Source of the DNA: Lachnospiraceae bacterium
GTDB taxonomy: Bacteria; Bacillota_A; Clostridia; Lachnospirales; Lachnospiraceae
NCBI GenBank assembly: GCA_016287765.1
Contig: JAEEWS010000011.1
Location: 9,108 to 73,107 of the forward strand
Direction: 5' to 3'
Length of the DNA: 64,000 nucleotides
In this document: piece by piece, positions 1 through 7,062 of the stretch
Position numbering within the stretch: the first letter of the stretch is position 1
Layout of the letters: every line of letters begins with the position of its first letter
The notes under the pieces: model-generated
The model's database searches: none
Told to the model about the DNA's origin: nothing
Seen by the model: the letters and a program-made list of their open reading frames with translations, nothing else
Program-made: the position numbers and the translations under genes

Positions 1-25
1 TCGTTGTGCTTTTAACACAATCCAG

Positions 26-163
26 TCAGACAAATTGAGACATTTGAAAGAAATCCGCCATTTTTTCTCTACCATCATGAAGGTTGACTCCTGACATCAA
101 TAGAATATTCCGAGCCGCTTTTTTAACCTCATTATCATTCAATAAAAAGTAACAATACATCAT
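26..163 (-). pseudogene. 45-codon open frame, possible gene remnant
   Basis: A 45-codon frame with a soluble, protein-like composition (two Met codons at the start, then segments such as EVKKAARNILLMSGVNLHD). No convincing ribosome binding site precedes the start at 163, and no family is recognised. It sits in the A+T-rich decayed element at the window edge, so it is more likely a leftover of a longer gene than an expressed peptide. Chance is also possible at this length. Confidence 0.2.
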
Positions 164-190
164 ATATATGTCACGTATTTATTGTAATAA

Positions 191-222
191 AAATCTCAGT
201 ATCATTTCTAATACTGAGATTT
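191..222. terminator. Rho-independent terminator, probably bidirectional
   Basis: A 12-bp perfect stem (AAATCTCAGTAT with ATACTGAGATTT) with an 8-nt loop, flanked by T-rich sequence on both strands. It separates the remnant at 26-163 from the VirB4 fragment. Confidence 0.6.
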
Positions 223-264
223 TTTATCATTATCTTAACTTAATGAGATGGAATAACGTCCTGT

Positions 265-1455
265 TTGTATACAAAAAACAGTGATTTGAGATATCTGCTT
301 TCTTACTTAATCCATATTGAGATGGATCTCCTCAATAACTTCAAGCGTCTGGGAGTACAGGCAAGCACACTTAACGGTGCAGAACGCCTAGAACTGATAC
401 ATCAGCAGTTCCATATGGGAGATGATGAGAAGTTCTTCTTTGACTGGAAATGGCTAGTGGGAAGCGGTCTTTCTGTAAAAGATTTTGTGGCTCCGGCAGG
501 TATCAATTTCAAAAATGGCAGATTGTTCCAGATGGGAAATCTCTATGGCGCTATGAGTTTTTTAAGTATCACAGCTTCGGATATCTCAGACAGGATGCTT
601 GCTGATTTTCTTGGCATGGAATCCAGCCAGATTGTGACCATGCATTTGCAGTCCGTTGATCAGACGGAAGCTATCAAGACTGTAAAGCATACCATCACAG
701 AACTTGATCGAAGCAAGATAGAGGAGCAGAAAAAGGCAGTAAGAGCTGGTTACGATATGGATATAATCCCTTCAGATCTGGCTACTTACGGCAAGGATGC
801 AAAAGCGCTTTTGAAGGAATTGCAGAGCCAGAATGAGAGAATGTTCTTGTTGACCTTCTTGGTACTTAATACCGGAAAGACGGAGCAGGAGCTTGAAAAT
901 AATGTCTTCCAGGCTAATTCCATTGCTCAGAAGCATAACTGTAATTTGATAAGACTCAATTTCCAGCAGGAGCAAGGACTTATGAGTTCCCTTCCTCTTG
1001 CCTATAACGAGATTGAGATTCAGCGAGGCATGACCACAAGCTCTACAGCAATCTTTGTGCCTTTTACCACACAGGAGCTGTTTCAGGCAGGTAATGAGGC
1101 GCTTTACTACGGCCTCAATGCTCTTTCCAATAATTTGATTATGGTAGACAGAAAGAAGCTGAAAAACCCGAACGGACTAATCCTTGGTACTCCAGGTTCA
1201 GGTAAATCTTTCTCTGCAAAAAGAGAAATCGCAAATGCGTTTCTGGTGACAGATGATGACGTAATCATTTCAGATCCTGAGGCAGAGTATAGTGCTCTGG
1301 TGAAAAGATTTGGCGGTCAGGTCATCAAAATCAGTCCTACCAGTACCCAGTATATCAATCCTATGGACATCAATATGAATTATTCGGATGATGATAATCC
1401 GATTGCCCTGAAGGCTGATTTCATATTGTCTTTAGCTTTCAAGCTCTTTCAGTAG
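265..1455 (+). pseudogene. VirB4-like conjugation ATPase, internal fragment
   Basis: This is the middle of a VirB4/TraE-type conjugal transfer ATPase, the motor that energises the type IV secretion channel at the inner membrane. The translated fragment keeps the linker segment SFKRLG-like (NNFKRLG), the FFFDWK segment and the Walker A box GTPGSGKS (residues 308-315), followed by IISDPEAEY. Members of the family known from clostridial conjugative elements are about 800 residues; here roughly 170 N-terminal residues and the last 230 or so are missing, including Walker B. Only a TTG is available as start. Homology stops after the segment ALKADFILSL, and the last few codons read into the opposite-strand repA remnant. 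The fragment cannot be functional. It marks the left part of the window as a decayed ICE. Confidence 0.85.
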
Positions 1456-1707
1456 TTTCATAGCTTTCTGATTAGCGCAGTGCAGATCTTCCTGGATATT
1501 CTCCAAGGTGTAATAGACATACACTCGTCCCTGATCATCAATCCAGTGATTCTTCTTGGATAGAGATACCCGATTAAGGAATAAGCCATATAGAACCTTG
1601 GCATCCGTTGAGAGCTTTGCGAACTTTTCATCCTTAAAAAGAATCTGTGGAATCATATAAAAGGCAAACTGCTCCGACTCTTCTTCTCGAAAATATCCAA
1701 AGTCCAT
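1432..1707 (-). pseudogene. Truncated RepA_N-type replication initiator
   Basis: The 91 residues match the N-terminal domain of the intact initiator at 5812-6777 (about 51 of 90 aligned residues identical by eye, including QFAFY, HCANQKA and LKELE). RepA_N proteins bind the element origin and are common in clostridial ICEs and plasmids. The start ATG at 1707 follows an AAGAGG-like site. The protein stops just after LKELES, exactly where DNA of the converging VirB4 fragment begins, so the C-terminal two-thirds were lost by deletion. The divergence from the other copy says this is a paralogue from a different element, not a recent duplicate. Upstream neighbours (the Cys-rich gene and the DUF5688-like gene) face the same way and probably belonged to the same lost element. 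Confidence 0.85.
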
Positions 1708-1717
1708 AAGCGCCTCT

Positions 1718-1933
1718 TTATGAATTGCCTGTAGCAGCTTTCTTCTTCTCTCTGTGCTCAGCTACAATATTCTGGTAGCACGGAAAACAGAAGGTTCTGC
1801 CATTGCCATAAGCGCAAGGATGCTTGCAATTACAAGGTATGACTGGACCAATCTTTGGTTCTACACTATGAGGCACTCGCGAAATACCATTTTTGTTGAA
1901 GTTCTTCTGAACTTTTTTATATCCTTTATTCAT
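1718..1933 (-). CDS. Small Cys-rich, zinc-ribbon-like ICE protein
   Basis: A 71-residue protein whose start is set by a strong Shine-Dalgarno (AAGGAGATATCCAAG then ATG at 1933); a longer in-frame start lacks one. The N-terminal half is basic (NKGYKKVQKNFNKN). The C-terminal half has six cysteines arranged CNCKHPC then CFPC, which looks like a zinc-binding ribbon. Similar short Cys-rich products sit beside repA in clostridial conjugative elements, but their function is not known to me. Its stop lies 11 bp before the start of the truncated repA, so the two would be cotranscribed. Confidence 0.6.
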   Translation of the reverse strand: MNKGYKKVQKNFNKNGISRVPHSVEPKIGPVIPCNCKHPCAYGNGRTFCFPCYQNIVAEHREKKKAATGNS

Positions 1934-2007
1934 CTTGGATATCTCCTTTCTCCATTGAAAAAGGCTCCCCATATTGGGAAGCCTCTCTCATCAATAATTA
2001 CCGGATT

Positions 2008-3063
2008 TTACAAAGAAGTCTCATGCTTCTTGTTTGCAACTTTTGTGGCTGCATCCATAGCCGGTTCTTTCTTTGCAATCTCCTTCTTCTTTTCTTTCAG
2101 ATCTCCAAGAACGGAATCCTTATCAGCTGAATCATGTTCAGCCTCGCGCTGTCTTTCCTCATACTTATCAGCCAGCTCAAAAATATGATTCTGACTATCG
2201 TAGTGGTAGACATGATCAGTAAGCTGATCTGCAGGCTCAACCTGAGTAGCATTGACCTCTTTGACCATATTTTCAAGCTCTTTGGCTGTCATCTGACCAT
2301 TGTCTCTTACCAATAGCACCTCGTGGATACTGCTTGGAAGAACGAAGAAGTCACCGCCCATCTTTTCAGCTGCATCCTCCATGAAATTCGGATATGCGAT
2401 AACTCCTGCGCCATGAATCTTATCAGGAACAGAAGCTACAAACATCTGCTCATCCTCCGGCGCTACCTCAGGAAGCATGCCAGGTGCAAGCTCACTCATC
2501 ACTTCAGACATGCCTCTGATTTCAGAAGGTCTGATTTCAGGTGCATTTTCTAAAGCGTCTGCGCGAAGCTGTTCCTTGGTAATACCGTACTGATCAAGCA
2601 TCTGATTGGTAATAAGAATAGTCCCATTACCGGAATCCGTCTGATCAAGGATAATGCGATATACAACCGCCATATCCTCCATCTTCTCATGAGGAACATT
2701 CTGAAGAAGATCTGCATTTCTCTCAGCAGAAACAACCTCCATAGAAAGCTTGCTCTTCATCTGCTCATAATCAGAAATGGAATCCAGATCGAACTGAGGC
2801 GATTCACGAAGCCCATTCTCAACGGCATCTGCAAAGCGATCCGCAATCTCAGCGATATCCGTACCTTTCTCATACTCGGCATACGCCTTCTCAATGCTGA
2901 TGTTTACGCCAATCGCACTGTCTACCGGCTTTACCGTAATGGCATCGTAGCTGTCGTTCATCTTTTCTACTCTACGAGACTCGACTTCAACATCAGCTCC
3001 TCTGCCAGCAAGTACGTCCTTTAACGCATCCTGGAAATCTTCTTTGAAACGTTCATAATCCAT
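2008..3063 (-). CDS. DUF5688-like accessory protein of a conjugative element
   Basis: A 351-residue soluble, acidic protein with no membrane segment or signal peptide. It begins MDYERFKEDFQDALKDVL and contains a central part (MLDQYGITKEQLRADALEN, then IPYP-like GAGVIAYPNFM and FFVLPSSIHEVLLV) typical of the DUF5688 family carried by Lachnospiraceae ICEs and plasmids. The C-terminus is a charged, Lys/Glu-rich tail that may form a coiled coil. The family's function is unknown. AAGGAGAAAACTGAAT precedes the ATG. It heads a minus-strand block with the Cys-rich gene and the broken repA, downstream of a terminator-like leader hairpin. Confidence 0.65.
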   Translation of the reverse strand: MDYERFKEDFQDALKDVLAGRGADVEVESRRVEKMNDSYDAITVKPVDSAIGVNISIEKAYAEYEKGTDIAEIADRFADAVENGLRESPQFDLDSISDYEQMKSKLSMEVVSAERNADLLQNVPHEKMEDMAVVYRIILDQTDSGNGTILITNQMLDQYGITKEQLRADALENAPEIRPSEIRGMSEVMSELAPGMLPEVAPEDEQMFVASVPDKIHGAGVIAYPNFMEDAAEKMGGDFFVLPSSIHEVLLVRDNGQMTAKELENMVKEVNATQVEPADQLTDHVYHYDSQNHIFELADKYEERQREAEHDSADKDSVLGDLKEKKKEIAKKEPAMDAATKVANKKHETSL

Positions 3064-3132
3064 ATTCAGTTTTCTCCTTTTCTTTTTGCATTATCAATAG
3101 AAACACCGGCGCGCGCTTACCGAAATTGGCAA

Positions 3133-3191
3133 TAAAAAAAGCGTCCGGCTTCGCGACTTTACAATCACGAGCTGACGCTCTTTACTTTGCC
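3133..3191 (-). terminator. Terminator or leader attenuator
   Basis: On the minus strand AGCGTC (3179-3174) pairs with GACGCT (3145-3140) and is followed by seven Ts; outer bases GGCAAA/..TTGCC can extend the stem. It lies between the XRE/membrane gene pair and the DUF5688-like gene, so it may end the former operon or attenuate the latter. It resembles in position and sequence (GACGC core, T7) the hairpin in front of repA at 6812-6858. The rest of 3064-3340 shows nothing coding. Confidence 0.5.
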
Positions 3192-3340
3192 TATTTACTT
3201 TCTGCAGAAAAGGATCTCAAAGGAAGTTTTTTGCTTCACTTCATTAAATCCATTGTAATAATATCATAGGAATTTTCTTGTGAAAATGCATGGCAAGTGT
3301 ATTCTTAGTGCCCTTTGGGTGTATTATTTGTACCTTTGAC

Positions 3341-3655
3341 TCAAATCATATCTAAAAATTCTTTTATTGCTATTAGGACAGTATCTCCAGCATAGCAAAT
3401 TATATGTGGAAAAGCACCTATTATAGAGCCAAATATCAATGCCTCTAAAAACATCTTCCAGTCAATCGGTGATGCAAACAAAAAGGTAAAGGATAATAGC
3501 ACAAAGAGGCCTCCAATTATTCCGCAAACCAGACCAAGCACACCACTTGCAAAATGAACCATAGCTATAAGGACTGTCAAAACAGCCTGTACCGGTAAGA
3601 GAAGTATTCTCAATATTATACGGATGAAAACTCTAAATGCACTTATTGCCATCAT
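3341..3655 (-). CDS. Small integral membrane protein of the ICE
   Basis: 104 residues, strongly hydrophobic, with three to four predicted membrane segments (approximately residues 10-30, 33-58, 66-80 and 82-98). The amphipathic N-terminus rich in Arg, Ile and Leu recalls the short membrane proteins (CD1845-like) of Tn1549-type elements; I cannot confirm the family by eye. A GGGGG site precedes two adjacent ATG codons. It starts 8 bp after the XRE regulator stops, so both are one transcript. The regulatory pairing suggests a role tied to element maintenance or transfer, but no function is established. Confidence 0.5.
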   Translation of the reverse strand: MMAISAFRVFIRIILRILLLPVQAVLTVLIAMVHFASGVLGLVCGIIGGLFVLLSFTFLFASPIDWKMFLEALIFGSIIGAFPHIICYAGDTVLIAIKEFLDMI

Positions 3656-3663
3656 AAATCCCC

Positions 3664-3984
3664 CTATTTATCCAATATCTGTTCTATAAACTTAATTACC
3701 TCATTTTGTTCTGTAGCATTCAGCTTAGAATAAAGTTGATAATACTTACCTAATCGCTTCATTCTGGCTTCTTCCTCAGAATTATTACCATAGAGCAGCC
3801 AATTACTGGACACATCATATAATGCAGAAAACTCTCGAATTTCTTCTGCAGATACTACTCTCTTGCCAGACTCAATCGCACTAAGAGTTGGTCGCGACAT
3901 TTCCATAGAACGTGCTGCATCCTCTTGATGAATACCAGCCTTATTTCTTGCCTCTTTTAATCTATCAGCTATAGTTTTATCCAT
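3664..3984 (-). CDS. XRE-family transcriptional repressor
   Basis: 106 residues. An N-terminal helix-turn-helix of the Cro/CI type spans about residues 5-62 (RLKEARNKAGIHQEDAARSM, then MSRPTLSAIESGKRVVS as the recognition part), followed by the segment SSNWLLYG common in phage-type repressors. A short helical C-terminus probably dimerises. Two perfect 7-bp inverted repeats with 5-bp spacers lie in its own promoter, one covering the -35 box, so autorepression is the natural reading. It is cotranscribed with the small membrane protein. Such regulators often control the switch of conjugative elements; here the transfer genes are gone, so it may control only its own operon. Confidence 0.8.
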   Translation of the reverse strand: MDKTIADRLKEARNKAGIHQEDAARSMEMSRPTLSAIESGKRVVSAEEIREFSALYDVSSNWLLYGNNSEEEARMKRLGKYYQLYSKLNATEQNEVIKFIEQILDK

Positions 3985-3995
3985 ATTTCACCTCC

Positions 3996-4059
3996 ATGTC
4001 AGCATTCCTGACATCTTTATAATAGCACATTCATTTTCCGATGTCAGCATTTCTGACAT
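3996..4059 (-). promoter_or_regulatory. XRE gene promoter with two operators
   Basis: Minus-strand promoter: -35 CTGACA (4047-4042), 17-bp spacer, -10 TATTAT (4024-4019). Two operators of identical design, ATGTCAG-N5-CTGACAT, lie at 3996-4014 (just past the -10, near the transcript start) and 4041-4059 (over the -35). They differ by one base, at the fourth position of the spacer (C or T). Start-to-start distance is 45 bp. The layout suits steric autorepression by the adjacent XRE protein. Confidence 0.7.
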
Positions 4060-4122
4060 GAATATTCATAAATATTTCCAGACTCATGAAAATCATGAGC
4101 CTGGAATCATGATAAATATTAT

Positions 4123-5031
4123 TTATGCTCTGTTACCTGCCCATTGCTCCAATAGCTGTAGAATCTGCATTTCCATCTCTCTAGCTGTTGTTTTCTGAGG
4201 GAAATATTTTTGAAGAATGCTACTGTCAAACACCACACGGTTTAGAGGATTTTTCTTTTCCTCGTCCATTATTCTTTCTATGAGTTCTGCAGTACAATTC
4301 CCTTCCTGACTTGATTTCTTCAATCGCTGTGCTTGTGATAATGACGGAGTAGTCTGTGCTATTTCCATTGCCTCATAAAACTCTTTCTGCTCTTCCGGCT
4401 TCATATAGGAAATCTCTACTGCAGGATTAAAAGCTATTTTCTTTTCATCTACAAGATCAAGAAGCTCTGGAATAAGATTGTTTAGCCTTACAAACCTCTG
4501 CACCGTTCTAGCACTTTCACCGGTTTGCTTTGCCAGCTCTTCATCTGCGCGTAACCTCGTGCCAACTTGACACGAAGTAAGATCTGTTCGCTTTCCCTGA
4601 TGCTTTAGTGCCTCCATCTTCATTTTATAAGCCTTTGCCCTTTCACTTGGCAAAATATGTTCCCTCTGTAGATTAGAATCAACCATCAAAATGGTTGCTG
4701 TATCATCGTCCATTTCACGAATAATTGCAGGGACTTCTTTTTTCCCCGCCATGATGGAAGCATACCTTCTTCTGTGTCCAGAAATCATCTCGTATTCTCC
4801 ATTACCATCAGGACGAATTATTACAGGTACGAGTACTCCGTATTCTCTAATACTATCAACAGTTTTTCTCATATCCTCGTCATCAAGCACCTTGAATGGG
4901 TGATTTTTAAACTCATGAATCTGATTGACCGGAATCATAACAACCTGCTCGCCGGTCTCTTGTCTCTTTTCTTCAGTTGTAAAAATATCTTCATAGCTCT
5001 TTAAGCTAATATTAGTTCCTCTTCTGGTCAT
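4123..5031 (-). CDS. parB: ParB-family partition protein
   Basis: 302 residues. The ParB/Srx nuclease-like fold is at about residues 30-125 with the diagnostic box SGHRRRYAS (84-92), which in the family binds CTP; a helix-turn-helix follows (ELAKQTGESARTVQRFVRLN, about 165-184). The C-terminal region is predicted helical for dimerisation. Its start overlaps the end of parA by 20 bp, so the pair is translationally coupled. ParB loads on centromere sites and stimulates ParA to segregate the circular form of the element. The ICE carries its own replication initiator, so partition would stabilise an excised, replicating circle. No clear parS cluster was identified in the window. Confidence 0.88.
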   Translation of the reverse strand: MTRRGTNISLKSYEDIFTTEEKRQETGEQVVMIPVNQIHEFKNHPFKVLDDEDMRKTVDSIREYGVLVPVIIRPDGNGEYEMISGHRRRYASIMAGKKEVPAIIREMDDDTATILMVDSNLQREHILPSERAKAYKMKMEALKHQGKRTDLTSCQVGTRLRADEELAKQTGESARTVQRFVRLNNLIPELLDLVDEKKIAFNPAVEISYMKPEEQKEFYEAMEIAQTTPSLSQAQRLKKSSQEGNCTAELIERIMDEEKKNPLNRVVFDSSILQKYFPQKTTAREMEMQILQLLEQWAGNRA

Positions 5032-5815
5032 AGCTAAGCACCTCCTGTGTTAATGATGAATAAGCTTCAGCAACTTTGCCTGAAGGATCATAAGCAAAAA
5101 TGCTTTTCCCTTCTGCACTCGTCTCAGCAGCTCTAACTGATCTTGGAATCTCTGTCTCAAACACATTTATCTTGTTGCAGTAGGTATCACGAATTAAATT
5201 ACTGATATCCTTGGCATAATTCGTTCTAGCTTCTACCATAGTAATTAGAATTCCTTCAATGCATAACTTAGGATTAATTTGACGCTTAACCTGGCTTATT
5301 GTTGCAAGTAGTTGTTCTAAGCCTTTTGCTGATAAGTAGTTTGCCTGAACAGGAACTAAAGTTGCATCAGCAGCTGCAAGAGCATTTACAGTTAGCATTC
5401 CAAGGCTCGGCATACAATCCAAAAGAATATAATCATAATCTTCTCTGAGTGTCTCTAGAAACTGCTTAAGAATACGCTCTCTATTCATAGTATTCACAAG
5501 TGATACTTCTAGCCCTGCAAGAGAAATATTTGAAGGGATTAAATCAATACCTTCCTGCTGATGGATCAACACCTCATCCAGCGCCACTGGATTTTCACTT
5601 ATTGTTCCATTCAGAAGATCTGAGAGTGTAAGTTCCAAATCATCAGGTTGTGGATACCCCAGGCTGATCGTAAGTGATGCTTGGGGATCTGCATCTATTA
5701 GAAGCACCTTTTTCCCCTGTTTGGATAATCCGATCCCTAAACTTTCTACTGTAGTAGTCTTTGCTGTGCCACCTTTCTGGTTAACTACAGCAATAATTGT
5801 TGCCTTATTTTTCAT
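5012..5815 (-). CDS. parA: ParA-family partition ATPase
   Basis: 267 residues from the ATG at 5815, chosen because GGAAGGAGACAGT precedes it; a start 5 codons upstream lacks a site. The deviant Walker A box is KGGTAKTT (14-21) and the Walker A' segment is LLIDADPQASL. The DCMPSLG segment is the Walker B equivalent. ParA ATPases bind nucleoid DNA nonspecifically and pull ParB-bound cargo. The start codon overlaps the repA stop by four bases (ATGA), and the gene overlaps parB, giving a coupled repA-parA-parB unit. This is the intact maintenance module of the element. Confidence 0.9.
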   Translation of the reverse strand: MKNKATIIAVVNQKGGTAKTTTVESLGIGLSKQGKKVLLIDADPQASLTISLGYPQPDDLELTLSDLLNGTISENPVALDEVLIHQQEGIDLIPSNISLAGLEVSLVNTMNRERILKQFLETLREDYDYILLDCMPSLGMLTVNALAAADATLVPVQANYLSAKGLEQLLATISQVKRQINPKLCIEGILITMVEARTNYAKDISNLIRDTYCNKINVFETEIPRSVRAAETSAEGKSIFAYDPSGKVAEAYSSLTQEVLSYDQKRN

Positions 5816-6777
5816 ACTGTCTCCTTCCAATTTGCCATATCATAACTGACCTTGGCTGTATAATAATGATCAATGGTTAGCGGTGCGTTGTAGATGGTGG
5901 TAAGTAAGTACTGCTTGATGTTACGGATATCCGATGTTTGATTCTTGAAACAATCCAAGATGTATTCCATATGGCTTGAATCCAATTTCATAAACTGTGC
6001 TTTTACAACCTCTGCTGGCTTATCCTCCCCGGATATCCGGATTGTCTTTGCCTTACTGTTAAGCACATCGACCATGATTTCAAGAATTTCATTAATCCTT
6101 CTGACTTCGTAAGGATTCCTTTGAGACAATATGTCTATTTCCAGCTTTTCTCTAAGATAATCCTCATATTGTTCTCGTAATCTCATCGAATCTTCCTTTT
6201 CCTGTGCCTGTACCACCTTTATCTTCGGAGATGCTGATTCCGCCGATAGATTGATTGGATTGGTATTAATAAAATCAGTGTTGTTATAATTAGTATTATT
6301 AGTGCATGATTTCCATGAGTCCGGACCTGTGATTATCACATTTCTAGATTCATGATTTTCATTAGTCTCAGAATCATGATATTCATGAGTCTGAATTATT
6401 CTTCTGTCAGGTCCATAGTCATGCAATCCGGTAGCAAAGTCCTTTACATAGATTTTTGTTGGCTTACCCTGACCTTGCTTTTGTCTTTCTATTAACCCGG
6501 CTTTATCTTCCAGCTCTTTTAACATCTTCGTTGCTTTCTGATTAGCACAGTGCATATCTGCCATAATCCTATCCAATTTGTAATAAATAAACACTTTGCC
6601 ATCTTCATCAAGCCATCCATTTTTTGCTGAAAGAGATGCTCTGTCCAGCATTAAGGAGTAGAGAATTTTAGATTCCATCGTTATTCCTGCAAATTTTTCA
6701 TCCGTAATCAAAATCTTAGGAATCTGATAAAAAGCAAATTGATCTGCCCCTCTGCCATAAAAATAATCAAAATCCAC
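5812..6777 (-). CDS. repA: RepA_N-family replication initiator (intact)
   Basis: 321 residues from a GTG at 6777 that follows a textbook AAAGGAGGAACGCCA; an upstream in-frame ATG has no such site. The conserved N-terminal winged-helix domain (about residues 1-95, with QFAFYQIPKIL, FIYYKLDRI and HCANQKA) is followed by an Asn/Thr-rich linker (SCTNNTNYNNTDFINTNPIN) and a C-terminal helical domain of the DUF6017 kind that ends TAKVSYDMANW. RepA_N proteins open the origin of plasmids and of ICEs that replicate after excision. A T-tailed hairpin between promoter and start suggests attenuation or antisense control. It shares an operon with parA and parB. Confidence 0.85.
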   Translation of the reverse strand: MDFDYFYGRGADQFAFYQIPKILITDEKFAGITMESKILYSLMLDRASLSAKNGWLDEDGKVFIYYKLDRIMADMHCANQKATKMLKELEDKAGLIERQKQGQGKPTKIYVKDFATGLHDYGPDRRIIQTHEYHDSETNENHESRNVIITGPDSWKSCTNNTNYNNTDFINTNPINLSAESASPKIKVVQAQEKEDSMRLREQYEDYLREKLEIDILSQRNPYEVRRINEILEIMVDVLNSKAKTIRISGEDKPAEVVKAQFMKLDSSHMEYILDCFKNQTSDIRNIKQYLLTTIYNAPLTIDHYYTAKVSYDMANWKETV

Positions 6778-6811
6778 TGGCGTTCCTCCTTTCTTAGATT
6801 TGGAATAAAAC

Positions 6812-6858
6812 AAAAAAAGACGCCTAACCCACAGGAAATGCTGTAAGTTAAGCGTCTT
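6812..6858 (-). terminator. repA: Attenuator-type terminator in the repA leader
   Basis: On the minus strand AAGACGCTTAAC pairs with GTTAGGCGTCTT, with an inner ACAG/CTGT stem, and runs straight into seven Ts. It ends only about 35 bp before the repA start, with no gene upstream of it that needs terminating. A leader terminator of this kind commonly sets initiator level in RepA_N replicons; whether a counter-transcribed RNA is involved cannot be seen. Confidence 0.65.
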
Positions 6859-6895
6859 CCGACGATTCTTATTTTGTTTATATCAGACATATTCA

Positions 6896-6948
6896 AGTAG
6901 TGCACTACTGTCACGACGTAGGCTCTATTTTTGCACCTACTGTCACGA
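6896..6948. repeat. Palindrome and 16-17-bp direct repeats upstream of repA
   Basis: A perfect 14-bp palindrome AGTAGTGCACTACT (6896-6909) overlaps the first of two direct repeats, TGCAC(C)TACTGTCACGA at 6901-6916 and 6932-6948 (31 bp apart). Position upstream of repA suggests iteron-like initiator sites, a repA operator, or recombinase sites at the element end; the sequence alone does not decide. Confidence 0.45.
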
Positions 6949-7062
6949 GTTCGACAGCTACAACTACCCGAATATACTTTTTCATGTGCTTTCCACGCTC
7001 AGAATAATCAGTCTTATCAAACGTGAAATGCTCGAAAAAGTGCGTAAATTCAAGGATTTCTA
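6911..7062 (-). other. Open frame reading out of rlmD, possible remnant
   Basis: Directly past the rlmD stop, a different minus-strand frame stays open for about 50 codons to a TGA at 6911-6913. Its translation looks protein-like (FFEHFTFDKTDYSERG, then HMKKYIRVVVAVELVTVG). It has no credible start and no recognised family. It may be a trace of a gene at the end of the integrated element, or of host DNA displaced by integration. Confidence 0.3.
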
